Positions 53,338 to 61,121 of a stretch of 64,000 bases of DNA are shown one piece after another. A model generated the notes under the pieces. The model was not told the DNA's origin. It saw only the letters and a list, made by a program, of their open reading frames with translations, and searched no databases. Source of the stretch: Paenibacillus oralis (GTDB taxonomy: Bacteria > Bacillota > Bacilli > Paenibacillales > Paenibacillaceae); the NCBI RefSeq assembly GCF_003863965.1, contig NZ_RRCN01000001.1:1435406-1499405 (forward strand), read 5' to 3'. A program made the translations under genes and the position numbers. Numbering within the stretch: position 1 is the stretch's first letter; the number at the start of each line of letters is the position of its first letter.

Positions 53338-53505
53338 TCACTTTTTCTTCGCCGCTTTTTTCTCGTTCCTGATGATCTCTTGGATCATTGCGATGAGCGC
53401 TGCCTTTTGCTTTGCGCCCAACGCGGCGAACTCCCACGGCATCAAGTGGAAGCGGTTCAGGGCGAAGAGGGCGCAGACCGTTTCGCCGTCGCCCTCATCG
53501 ATCAG
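53338..53505 (-). other. -1 frameshift extension of the tail assembly chaperone (GT-type)
   Basis: After the slippery site the -1 frame reads LIDEGDGETVCALFALNRF, then HLMPWEFAALGAKQKAALIAM...KKAAKKK and stops at 53338. There is no start or ribosome site of its own. The MPWEFAALG-type text is that of the second chaperone segment of long-tailed phages. Confidence 0.85.
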
Positions 53506-53921
53506 TTTTTTACTTCATCCGCCAGTTCGTTGATGCTCTTGTCGAAGCCGTTGATCTCCTGGACCTTCTGCACAAGCGTAGCGTATTCGCCCGGGAGCAG
53601 CATTTTCCGCAGGCACTGGTCCGCGCCCATCACTTGATAGGACTGCTGAAGCTCGGCGTTCTTCAAATCGGGGAACACGACACTGGCAACCGCCAGCTTA
53701 GCTAAATACTCGTCGGTATTAGTCTCGTAGCTGACCATCCCTTTGTCCTTCACCTTGCGCTGGCAGGACTTGCGGATTGTCTCATTCTCGTCCTCGGTCA
53801 TGCTGCGCAGACGCCACGGGATCGGCTGTCCCTGCTCATCCTTGAAACGTTCGGAAACAACGACTTCCTCCACCAGTCCGGCGGCGGCATTTTGCGCAAA
53901 AAAAGCAGATAAAGAGCTCAT
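53502..53921 (-). CDS. xkdN: Tail assembly chaperone (XkdN-like), short form
   Basis: 139 residues in the zero frame. VVVSERFKDEQGQPIPWRLRSMTEDENETIRKSCQ in outline is the family core (IP.R.rs.t..E.e.irk). It ends with NELADEVKN just at the slippery heptamer, and the longer form made by slipping adds about 55 residues. Such G/GT pairs coat the tape-measure protein during tail assembly. Located between the tube and tape-measure genes as expected. Confidence 0.87.
   Translation of the reverse strand: MSSLSAFFAQNAAAGLVEEVVVSERFKDEQGQPIPWRLRSMTEDENETIRKSCQRKVKDKGMVSYETNTDEYLAKLAVASVVFPDLKNAELQQSYQVMGADQCLRKMLLPGEYATLVQKVQEINGFDKSINELADEVKN
53505..53511 (-). promoter_or_regulatory. Programmed -1 ribosomal slippery heptamer A-AAA-AAC
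   Basis: On the minus strand AAAAAAC is placed in the A-AAA-AAC reading phase (GTA AAA AAC TGA), one codon before the stop. Slipping by -1 opens the 55-codon extension. Confidence 0.85.
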
Positions 53922-53966
53922 TCGTGAATCTCCTCCTGAATGGTTTTATTTTCTCGTAAAAGATCG

Positions 53967-54443
53967 TTAGTTGGTCGGCTGAATCGCGTTAAAGGATTCC
54001 ATCACGTCATAATCCTCAAAGGTAAACGGAATTTCTTCCTCAAGCATATCCTCGCTGGACGCGTCGAATTTGGCGGCGATGATGCTGTCGAGGTTGCAGT
54101 TCCGCAGGAACACAGTTTGTTTGCCCGTGCTGCTCCCCGGCTGCTCGTTCGTAATCATCAGGTCGAACCAGAAGTCGTTCCCGTTTTTTACATAGTCCTC
54201 CATCAGCTTGCGGAAAAAAGAGGAGACATAATAGATCGTCAGCGTGCCCGTACCTTTCCAGCCGGCCGACCGCTGCGGCGTGCCCGTTCTGCCCAGCGTC
54301 GGGACGTCCACCTTCGTTTTCTCGATCGTCGATTCCAACGTTTTGGCGTAGAACAGTTCCTCCGTCCGATCGCCGATTTTTACGAAGGCCTTGGCTTGCT
54401 TGCCGCTTATCGCATCTTTCACATTAAAAAAAGAACCTGCCAT
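53967..54443 (-). CDS. xkdM: Tail tube protein (XkdM-like)
   Basis: 158 residues. FFNVKDAISGKQAKAFVKIGDRTEELFYAKTLESTIEK in outline, GTPQRSAGWKGTGTLTIYYVSS and a C-terminal SSEDMLEEEIPFTFEDYDVMESFN mark the family. It polymerises into the inner tube within the sheath; gene order sheath-tube-chaperone-tape measure is standard. Confidence 0.92.
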   Translation of the reverse strand: MAGSFFNVKDAISGKQAKAFVKIGDRTEELFYAKTLESTIEKTKVDVPTLGRTGTPQRSAGWKGTGTLTIYYVSSFFRKLMEDYVKNGNDFWFDLMITNEQPGSSTGKQTVFLRNCNLDSIIAAKFDASSEDMLEEEIPFTFEDYDVMESFNAIQPTN

Positions 54444-54456
54444 CGTTTTGTCCTCC

Positions 54457-55785
54457 TTAGTTGACCGTGACGGTCATGTAGATTTTTTCGATACTATCCA
54501 CCGGCTGCACGCTCAGATTGATGACAACGGCGTCCCCGTCGATGCCCGGCAGCACTTCCAGATCGGTCTCCGCGTTGAAATTCTGGATCGCTCCAATGCC
54601 CTGCAGAGTTCCCAGATAGCTGAGCACCTCGCCTTTCAGCAAATTGCGGCCGTCCGCGTTGTTTCCGACTTTCCCGATGTAACTTGCGCCAAAAGTACGC
54701 TGAATGTCCCGCGCGATCGTATCCAATACCCGCACGACACGGTTTTTGCTGAAATGCTTGGCTTTTTCGGGCGTAAATGTCTTGAAGGTGTTGATATCCT
54801 GCTGGATCTGCACCTTGCCGTTCGCCGCCGTCAGCACCAGTTCGCCGTTTTGCAGCGCTTTGATCGTCTCGCTGTACGTCAGTTTCGGCGTTACGTCAAC
54901 CGCATTCGGAATCTCCGCATAGGTGAGCGATTCGTTGACGGCTGCTCCCGCTTCCATCGCGGCGATTTCCCACAACAGGGAAATCGGCTCCACCGTCAAT
55001 CCGTCGGAAGTGATCACGCTGTTCTTCAAGCTGATGACCCCTTCGTAGTCCGCTTGCGGGTAATTGTAGAGGACGGTGACGAATTTCTTGCCTTCATCGT
55101 CCCGCAGACGTTTTGTATAAGCCACGGCCAACTGCTTCAGCGCGGAATCGTCGGTCGGCAAACCAAGCACGTCGAACTCCTCCGCTTCCAAAGCCGCCAA
55201 AGCGTCGGTCCAGTCGCCGTTTCCGCCGGTGCCTTCCTTGCCGCCCGCCAGCGCTGTTCCCGCCGTTTCGGTCAACTCGCCGCTGCCCGCGAACGTGACG
55301 AAGTCATTGCTTACGAGCGCCTCGGCCGAACCGACGATCTGGGCGTCGACTTCCTCGCCTTCCAGCAACGTACGGACTTCGTAAGCGTTCGGTTGATCCA
55401 CGCTGGCCTGCACGACGATTTGCAGATCATTGCCGCGCGAGCCGCCGTATTTGGCCGTGGCCGTCAGATTGCCGATGACAGCCGTAGCCTTTACGGCGTT
55501 TTTGGCCCCCAGCCGGTAGATCAGCACCTGGCTGGCGTGCGCCATCGCTGCCGTAATATGGCGGATTCTTGCGTCCGCCGCGTTGAAGCCGAGCAGCTTT
55601 AAGGCATTCTGCAGAAAAGTCGCCGCCTCCAGCTTGATCACGCCACTCGGTCCCCAAGGCAGCGACGCCGGAAAAGCCGCCACGCCGCGTTCGCCTACCG
55701 TACCCACCGGGCGAGCCGCCGATTTAAAATTGATGTAGACCCCCGGAGATACTTTGTTTTGCGTTGTCCATGTGCCATTAGCCAT
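54457..55785 (-). CDS. xkdK: Contractile tail sheath protein (XkdK-like)
   Basis: 442 residues. The start VSPGVYINFKSAARPVGTVGERGVAAFPASLPWGPSG in outline and the C-terminal IAMEAGAAVNESLTYAEIPNAVDVTPKLTYSE and RVLDTIARDIQRTFGASYIGKV blocks are typical of myophage tail sheaths. This shows the tail is contractile. It overlaps the preceding small gene by 8 bases. Confidence 0.94.
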   Translation of the reverse strand: MANGTWTTQNKVSPGVYINFKSAARPVGTVGERGVAAFPASLPWGPSGVIKLEAATFLQNALKLLGFNAADARIRHITAAMAHASQVLIYRLGAKNAVKATAVIGNLTATAKYGGSRGNDLQIVVQASVDQPNAYEVRTLLEGEEVDAQIVGSAEALVSNDFVTFAGSGELTETAGTALAGGKEGTGGNGDWTDALAALEAEEFDVLGLPTDDSALKQLAVAYTKRLRDDEGKKFVTVLYNYPQADYEGVISLKNSVITSDGLTVEPISLLWEIAAMEAGAAVNESLTYAEIPNAVDVTPKLTYSETIKALQNGELVLTAANGKVQIQQDINTFKTFTPEKAKHFSKNRVVRVLDTIARDIQRTFGASYIGKVGNNADGRNLLKGEVLSYLGTLQGIGAIQNFNAETDLEVLPGIDGDAVVINLSVQPVDSIEKIYMTVTVN

Positions 55786-55984
55786 GTTCCTTCACTCCTC
55801 TTTGGATAAATGATTGTAACGCCTGCTCGGCCTGGGCCGCGGTATAGGCCGTCCCGTCCGCCAGCGCCACGTGCAAAATGTCCTTTTCCACGCCGCTAAA
55901 GCGTTTGGCCGCCAGCAGCTGCGCCTTGGAAAAAGTCCGTTCCGCCGCAGCTGCTGGCTTGTCCATTTTCTTTTTAAACACCAT
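55778..55984 (-). CDS. Small protein before the tail sheath gene
   Basis: 68 residues, not assigned to a named family. RTFSKAQLLAAKRFSGVEKDILHVALADGTAYTAAQAEQALQSFIQR in outline: a helical AL-rich protein found in Bacillus and Paenibacillus phages between tail terminator and sheath. Overlaps both neighbours. Confidence 0.72.
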   Translation of the reverse strand: MVFKKKMDKPAAAAERTFSKAQLLAAKRFSGVEKDILHVALADGTAYTAAQAEQALQSFIQRGVKEHG

Positions 55985-56417
55985 CTTTGACCTTCCCTTC
56001 CTGCTGGAGTTTTCTCATCTTGATCTCTTCGCTGGCCGGCGACCAGACAAAATGCTGGAACGTCAGGTACAGATGCACCGTCCCGTCGTCCTTCCACTCA
56101 CTGCTCATCCCCGCCCCCGGCGACAGCCCTTCCTCCGCCTGGAAGTTCCAAAACAGCTCGTAGAGCTGCTCGGCCACCTCATAGGCAGACTCCCGGCTGC
56201 GTTCCGCCGCAGGGAAAAACCCGACATCCAGCGAATAGTTCCGCTTAAAGCGGCGCCCCAGCTCCTGGTGCTGCTCCGACTTCAGCAGCCGTACGAAAAA
56301 GCACGGCCCCGTGAATCCTTCCGGACTGGGCTCGGTGTAAACCGGCAGATCCGGAAACCGGGCCGCTACCGCCGCAGCCACGCTCTGCACCACATCGTAC
56401 ATGATCGACTGTGACAA
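55974..56417 (-). CDS. Tail terminator-like protein
   Basis: 147 residues from a TTG at 56417 (AGGTGAG upstream) or 142 from the ATG at 56402. VVQSVAAAVAARFPDLPVYTEPSPEGFTGPCFFVRLL and RRFKRNYSLDVGFFP match the phage tail terminator family (DUF6838-like), which caps the sheath end at the head-tail joint. First gene of the tail operon. No capsid, portal or connector gene lies upstream. Confidence 0.75.
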   Translation of the reverse strand: MSQSIMYDVVQSVAAAVAARFPDLPVYTEPSPEGFTGPCFFVRLLKSEQHQELGRRFKRNYSLDVGFFPAAERSRESAYEVAEQLYELFWNFQAEEGLSPGAGMSSEWKDDGTVHLYLTFQHFVWSPASEEIKMRKLQQEGKVKDGV

Positions 56418-56848
56418 ATGCTCACCTGCCTTCGCTTAGGCTTGTTTTTCCCGCCGATTTTCAGGGGCGCAGCATTCTGGACAGCATCAACCGGCATCGA
56501 ACGGCTGATACTCTCAGATTGCTTCACAACAGGTCCCAGCCAGTGGCCCTTCTATTGCACAATTGTTCGAACGCCCTTCCTCTATAGCGCCTACCTGGTA
56601 TCATCACCCGCTGCAATGAGGTCCCGCCCAGACGGAATGCCTGCCGCTGCCTCTGAAACCGGCGAGAAAAAAATAGGGCCGTGAAAGTCTCATTCACAGC
56701 CCCGTTCGGTATTAAGTTTTCATCTTTCGACACTATCATTTTATCGCGGATTGGCGGCCATCATCGGCCCTAAAGCGGACATGAAAAGGACAGTGAGAGG
56801 ACAAGGGGGAGGACAGATATATTAAGAAGTAAAAATGATGAGTCGAAA
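56418..56848. other. Spacer upstream of the tail operon; no gene seen
   Basis: Must hold the promoter of the tail operon, but I cannot assign one. The stretch 56430-56540 has, on the minus strand, a phage-protein-like run (SISRSMPVDAVQNAAPLKIGG) without a start, possibly the residue of a deleted upstream gene. A hairpin repeat lies at 56655-56708. Confidence 0.5.
56655..56708. repeat. Hairpin repeat, right copy (direct repeat with 38470-38522)
   Basis: GGGCCGTGAA.GTCTC.TTC.C.G.CC.GTTCG preceded by CCGG.GAG.AAAA, same orientation as the left copy. Here the stem is GGGC-CGTGAA / TTCAC-aGCCC with one mismatch. Confidence 0.6.
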
Positions 56849-56898
56849 ATTTGTCATTTTGTAAAACATTGACAAATCAAGACTATGAGGGTCATAAT
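56849..56898 (+). promoter_or_regulatory. Promoter with overlapping operator dyad before the DUF3800 pseudogene
   Basis: ATTTGTCA (56849) and TGACAAAT (56870) are perfect arms of a dyad; inside it TTGACA (56869) and CATAAT (56893) with an 18-base spacer form a promoter. A repressor bound to the dyad would cover the -35. TTTGTCATTT recurs near 61040. Confidence 0.5.
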
Positions 56899-56961
56899 CA
56901 TATCAACTGATTACTTTAAAAAGTCCCGCAACCGATGTGGAAATTTAATAGAGTGGTCACT

Positions 56962-57690
56962 ATGGATCTGGTTTACTTGGATGAAGCAGGAGACGTTAAG
57001 GTCAACATGGGGAACACATCTTTTTTATACTCTCATCTTTAATTGTTCCCGAAGAAAGCTGGAACAAAGTATTTGAAATTACCGGCAATTTTAGAAAGCA
57101 TCTTATGATCAGTATGGGATCCCAAAGAGAAAGGAAATACATGCCCGTGACTTTGTTAGGGGAAGAGGAAGACCTAGTCGAACAAGCATCATTTCAAAAT
57201 ATGAAAGATCCAAAATTTTCGAAAAGTATCTAAAAGTCCTCGCTTACTTTGAGCATTTTAATGTTTACTCTATCAATGTATGCGTGACAAATAAGCCTGG
57301 CCAAAATTCATACGATATTGCCGTCGATAGAATGCTTAATAGAATTCAGAGAACACTTGCTGAAAAAGGAAGGAATGGAATTCTCATATTTGATGAAGGA
57401 AAAGAAGAACTGGTTCGAAGAATTAGCCGGAAAATGAATTATTTAATCCTATCCCTAGTATGTTTGGAGTTTGGACAGACGGTTCAAAAACCAAAAACTT
57501 GGTGACTGACAGAATTATTGGCGATCCCTTTTTCCGCGATTCGGAAAATGCCTACGCATTACTAAAATTTAAAGAACGACCAACTGAGCAAATTGAAAAA
57601 TATAAGGTTCACGAAATGTTCCCGATCATAGAGCCAATCTTGTTCAAACAAGCAGCCAAATATGACAAATTAGGCATCGTGCATGCATAA
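56962..57690 (+). pseudogene. DUF3800-family protein gene broken by several frameshifts
   Basis: The reading DLVYLDEAGDVKVNMGN (the Y-x-D-E-S/A-G-D motif of DUF3800) shifts frame to IFFILSSLIVPEESWNKVFE, then to SYDQYGIPKRKEIHARDFVRG, continues with FEHFNVYSINVCVTNK and GILIFDEGKEEL, and shifts again to FGVWTDGSKTKNLVTD and a late end. At least three shifts are needed. DUF3800 proteins are RNase H-like and often lie in defence or mobile regions. Not functional. Confidence 0.78.
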
Positions 57691-57877
57691 AAAAGCACGG
57701 CCGATTTTCTAGCCGAAGCCAGGTCGGTCATGCGTATTTATTATACTCGATAGGAATACATTTTGCAACAATTTAATACAATTAATGGAAATTGGGCGGG
57801 CGAATTATAAAAACAGTGCGCCAATAGCGATTGATAGAATCAGGAAGTTCACATATTAATTCTTATTGGAGGATGCG

Positions 57878-58099
57878 ATGAATCCTAACTTATCGGGCGA
57901 AAACCAGCATGACGATGTTAAGGAAGATATCCATGAGCTTAAACAACGATTACATGATGTTGAACAACAACTAAACCAATCCCGGAATGCCTCACGCAAA
58001 ATACAGAAGGCAGTCCTTATTTTCGTTGCGATTATTTTGGGTATTTTTCTGCTGTTGACCATAGTAGGGGTTATTCAATTCATAAGTGGCGGAAGCTAA
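57878..58099 (+). CDS. Small coiled-coil membrane protein
   Basis: 73 residues from the ATG at 57878, which has GGAGG 5 bases upstream. A charged coiled-coil helix (DVKEDIHELKQRLHDVEQQLNQS) is followed by one membrane helix (VLIFVAIILGIFLLLTIVGVI). Its shape recalls small phage membrane proteins, for example XhlA-type (coiled coil plus one helix), but the match is not close enough to name. A terminator follows. Confidence 0.6.
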   Translation: MNPNLSGENQHDDVKEDIHELKQRLHDVEQQLNQSRNASRKIQKAVLIFVAIILGIFLLLTIVGVIQFISGGS

Positions 58100-58121
58100 G
58101 GATTTTTTAGCACATTTATTT

Positions 58122-58152
58122 GCTCTGATGTAGACTATATCAGGGCTTTTTT
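58122..58152 (+). terminator. Terminator after the small membrane protein gene
   Basis: GCTCTGAT / ATCAGGGC stem followed by TTTTTTA. Confidence 0.75.
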
Positions 58153-58162
58153 ATTGAAGAAG

Positions 58163-58186
58163 AAGAGCCCCAAAAATGGGACTCTT
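58163..58186 (-). terminator. Possible terminator after the pheromone precursor gene
   Basis: AAGAGTCCCA / TGGGGCTCTT stem on the minus strand, 18 bases beyond the 35-codon gene; the following tract is CTTCTTC rather than pure T. Confidence 0.5.
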
Positions 58187-58203
58187 CATACCTCTCCGCC
58201 TAA

Positions 58204-58311
58204 CTAACCCCCTAACCCGTGAATCAGAACTTGTACCATTCCGCTGTCCAAACTCCCTACAGCGCCGAACAGAAAGCTAAGCATAATAAACGGCAACACG
58301 CTTCTTCTCAT
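58204..58311 (-). CDS. Candidate secreted signalling-peptide precursor (35 residues)
   Basis: A 35-codon gene beginning inside the 3' end of the HTH-TPR receptor gene (35-base overlap, different frame) with its own GAGGTG 7 bases before ATG. The product has a basic start (MRRS), a hydrophobic export segment (VLPFIMLSFLFGAVGSL) and a short C-terminal tail (VQVLIHGLGG), the layout of Phr/AimP/AloP-type precursors whose last 5-10 residues are cut off, re-imported and bound by the adjacent TPR receptor. The overlap, orientation and size fit RRNPP pairs. The exact mature peptide is not known; the last 6-10 residues are the best guess. Confidence 0.72.
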   Translation of the reverse strand: MRRSVLPFIMLSFLFGAVGSLDSGMVQVLIHGLGG

Positions 58312-59680
58312 TTCTTTTCACCTCACAAATTAGATGCTTATATTGATCCTGACTTTCCTGGGAAGCCACATGCCGGAATTGCTCGAATAACTGCACGCAA
58401 CGAAAAAGCATGGATTCATGGTTAAATCTTATGGCAAGCTCCAAACTTTGCAATAAATTTCGGATTCCCAAATCATACCGCTGCCTATGTAAATCGTAAA
58501 AAGCAAGCTCTGTTAAGAAACGGACATAGTGATCAGCCACAATCTGCGCATTGTATTTACCAAAACGGTAGAGCCGTTCTTTCAGCGCAAAATGCGGTCT
58601 GAAACGCTCCAGGAGATCATCCACATTCAACTGGTATTGGTTAGCCGCCTGCAAAATCCGGTACATCGCCGGAATAATCTCATGCTCCTTGGCAACAACG
58701 CATTCCGCGTAACTCGCCAGCACCTCAACCTCACCGGACATCAAACGGTATAAAAAAGTATTCGCTTTTCCCCAATCCCGAAACTGTTCGGCAATCTGCC
58801 GCTCTTGTTCGCTCAATTCCTCACCACTACGCACCTCATAATTAGCATACCGTCTTACATAGCCCAAAGCCTGATCATACTCTTGGCGAGCGTCACAAAC
58901 ATTCGCATTTAACAAATAAGCATAAAGGAAGTAAAAAAGCGGCGGCCTAGACGCATTCTTGCCTTCCCTGTACTCGGATTTTATCTTGCGGAAACGCTTA
59001 GAACGAAGTGCCAGAGTTGCTTTCTGCCCCAACTTTTCCGCCAAGCCGTTAACACGATCCCACTGATGAAGAGAAGCATACACATCCGCCAGATCCTTTA
59101 ATGCATCCAACTGATCCGCTTCATCCAAGCGTTCAACATAAGGTTCAAACTGTATGGCCGCACGCATATTTTCCTCTTGATTGTCGCCGAGGCCGATTGT
59201 AAACAGCCGATAGCGGCTGAGCGCCAAACGTTCGGAGTGCTGATACCTTTCGGACTCGGCGACACAGTCATACAGCAGTGCCGCAGCCTCTCTTTTTCCC
59301 TCCAGAAAAAACTGCTCCGCCGTCTCAAACAGCAACGGTACATACGTCAAATTATCTGCGACCGCCTGAATAAGCCGTTCTATGCAATTAAGTTTCCCCA
59401 ATTCCGCACATCGCCGCAAAAATGGCCCCAAACGCCGCCAATCCAGAGGCATATTAAGCAAACAGTCCTCCAAATAGACCTCGTAAAGGCTGCCTTCCTC
59501 CCGCCCCATTCCCACAGTGATCAGATCCAGATTATGAATGGAGATTTGGCGATACCCGCTTAACATCGAACTGATCGTCCCCACGTTAATCCCGGAAATT
59601 TCCGAAAATTGGTGGAGCGTTAACCCTCTATGTCTCAGAAAATCCTCCAATTCTTGTCTGACCGCGGTTGCAGGTTTCAT
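58277..59680 (-). CDS. HTH-TPR peptide receptor of RRNPP type (AimR/AloR-like)
   Basis: 467 residues from the ATG at 59680, which has AAAGGAGG 7 bases upstream. N-terminal HTH (about 6-55: LTLHQFSEISGINVGTISSMLSGYRQ is the core) followed by more than 350 residues of helix-turn-helix TPR-like repeats (CAELGKLNCIERLIQ, AEQFFLEGKREAAALLYDCVAES, LDALKDLADVYASLHQWDRV, FYDLHRQRYDLGIRNLLQSLELA). This architecture is that of PlcR, AimR and the Paenibacillus AloR receptors that bind exported oligopeptides. The gene overlaps a small precursor gene and is divergent from an XRE regulator, with a dyad between them. Close to a phage tail operon, so lysis-lysogeny or tail-operon control is plausible. Confidence 0.82.
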   Translation of the reverse strand: MKPATAVRQELEDFLRHRGLTLHQFSEISGINVGTISSMLSGYRQISIHNLDLITVGMGREEGSLYEVYLEDCLLNMPLDWRRLGPFLRRCAELGKLNCIERLIQAVADNLTYVPLLFETAEQFFLEGKREAAALLYDCVAESERYQHSERLALSRYRLFTIGLGDNQEENMRAAIQFEPYVERLDEADQLDALKDLADVYASLHQWDRVNGLAEKLGQKATLALRSKRFRKIKSEYREGKNASRPPLFYFLYAYLLNANVCDARQEYDQALGYVRRYANYEVRSGEELSEQERQIAEQFRDWGKANTFLYRLMSGEVEVLASYAECVVAKEHEIIPAMYRILQAANQYQLNVDDLLERFRPHFALKERLYRFGKYNAQIVADHYVRFLTELAFYDLHRQRYDLGIRNLLQSLELAIRFNHESMLFRCVQLFEQFRHVASQESQDQYKHLICEVKRNEKKRVAVYYA

Positions 59681-59770
59681 AGGTAAACCTCCTTTAATGG
59701 CAGAAAACCTACGGTAAGAATCACTGCAGAAACTACGTGCACCCACATATGCCCACTTTAGGCTCAATTA

Positions 59771-59788
59771 TACTACATATACGTAGTA
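59771..59788. promoter_or_regulatory. Operator-like dyad between the receptor and XRE genes
   Basis: TACTAC-ATATAC-GTAGTA, arms of 6 bases perfectly inverted. It lies in the 185-base gap between divergent regulator genes, next to AT-rich promoter-like text, so either regulator could bind here. Confidence 0.55.
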
Positions 59789-59865
59789 TTTTGTATATAA
59801 AAAACTAAATTTACTGCCCTGCATAATATTTGCCCGGTCACCTAAGCTTATACTGAGGTGATGAA

Positions 59866-60210
59866 ATGGCAGAATTGCGCAATTTTCTAGGGAATCGAAT
59901 CAGAGCAATCCGAAATGCAAAAGGCCTCACCCAGCAAAATTTAGCAGATATATCCGGCTTGGATTATAGATATATCGGAGCAATCGAACGTGGAGAACGG
60001 AATTTCTCCATAGATAATTTGGAAAAGGTGCTTACTGCCTTAAACGTTTCGCTCCATGAAGTTGCTTACCTAAGCGTCGAACAAAGTAAAGTCGAAACGG
60101 CACGTTGGGAAGCCATTGATCAGTTTATTGCAAGTACTGAAGGATTGTCGGGGGAACAGATTGAGATTTTGCGGCGGGTAAATCAGGAGGTTTTGAGGGC
60201 GTTTAAATAG
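59866..60210 (+). CDS. XRE-family HTH regulator
   Basis: 114 residues. The HTH (about 9-63: NRIRAIRNAKGLTQQNLADISGLDYRYIGAIERGERNFSIDNLEKVLTAL in outline) is of the SinR/Xre class; the C-terminal 45 residues form a short helical region (GLSGEQIEILRRVNQEVLRAF). Phage-repressor-like. Divergent from the HTH-TPR receptor gene, and its stop codon lies in a terminator stem. A paralogue is at 61122. Confidence 0.9.
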   Translation: MAELRNFLGNRIRAIRNAKGLTQQNLADISGLDYRYIGAIERGERNFSIDNLEKVLTALNVSLHEVAYLSVEQSKVETARWEAIDQFIASTEGLSGEQIEILRRVNQEVLRAFK

Positions 60211-60235
60211 CCTTTTCCGTGAGGAAAAGGCTATT
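60207..60235 (+). terminator. Terminator of the XRE gene
   Basis: AATAGCCTTTTCC / GGAAAAGGCTATT, 13 pairs with a 3-4 base loop; the stop codon is part of the stem. Confidence 0.85.
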
Positions 60236-60389
60236 CTTAGGATATATAAAACAGGATGACAAAAGTTAAGATGTATTAAAAATGCATTCGATACCTAATC
60301 GAATAGACGAATAAATACTATAAACTATACAAGTTGGTTAATCCTCATTAGTTCATTTGCAAAGTTCGATAAATTTTCGGAACGAAGTT

Positions 60390-60954
60390 TTATAAAAGCT
60401 TTTGGGCGAGTAGAAGTATAAAAGTTGCAGCGTTAACTGTACTTAACCTAAATATCTCTCGCTGGAAAAATTCCGATGTAATTATAACCGGAAAATCAGA
60501 AAGTCTAGAATCTTCCCCTCTTTTCAATTTTGACATTTCCTCAATATCTGTCTTAAGATTCCTTAGAACACCGCTACTATACCTTCTTGAAAAACAACAC
60601 TTCCAGAACCAGCTAATAATTGTCCTTCTTTGACTATCATCATATTTAATTTGCACATTTCCGTTAGCTGCAAAAAAAAGATAGTGGGACAAGCAATGTT
60701 GTCCATCAAGTACATAATCTATTGGGAAATCCGGGTCATTTTCCGGGAGTTTAAACGGCCCAAGTTGTCTTTCCGTTTTAAGTGGCTCTTTGGTTCTCCA
60801 AAAAAGAGCCAAAAGGATACCCTTTATAAATACTATCCATAAAAAATGCTACTCTATTAGCATCCCAAACAAAGCCTCTTTGAAAAGCTGGTATCCTAAT
60901 TTGCCCTCGCTGAATATTCTCTACTATTTGTCTAATTGTAAGTCCTTCTGACAT
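60390..60954 (-). pseudogene. DUF262 (GmrSD/ParB-like nuclease) gene, frameshifted and shortened
   Basis: From ATG 60954: EGLTIRQIVENIQRGQIRIPAFQRGFVW, the standard DUF262 start (R-I-P-x-F-Q-R-x-F-V-W), then MDSIYKGYPFG; the frame shifts to ALFWRTKEPLKTERQLGPFKLPEND and continues with YVLDGQHCLSHYLFF (the DGQ.RL motif, here DGQHCL). A jump to TIISWFWKCCFSRRYSSGVLR suggests an internal deletion before the stop at 60390. DUF262 proteins include type IV restriction enzymes and phage-defence nucleases. Inactive here. Confidence 0.72.
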
Positions 60955-61121
60955 TTGTAAACCCCCAAGTTAGTTTATTTACCAGACACCAACTTATACA
61001 GCACACATTTTTAAGTGTCATAAAACTGACAAAGTTACTTGTTTGTCATTTCAAAACAGGAAAGCGTTCTTACGTATCTAAAACAAATAGCTCTGCCTTC
61101 TTACTATATGTTCAACCCTTT

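Noticed and set aside
56418..56760. Additional phage gene upstream of the tail terminator
   Set aside because: Frames on both strands are broken by stops or lack starts; only a short phage-like run on the minus strand remains.
58219..58425. Plus-strand frame of 68 residues opposite the peptide gene
   Set aside because: No ribosome site, and it is the complement of the well-supported receptor end and precursor gene.
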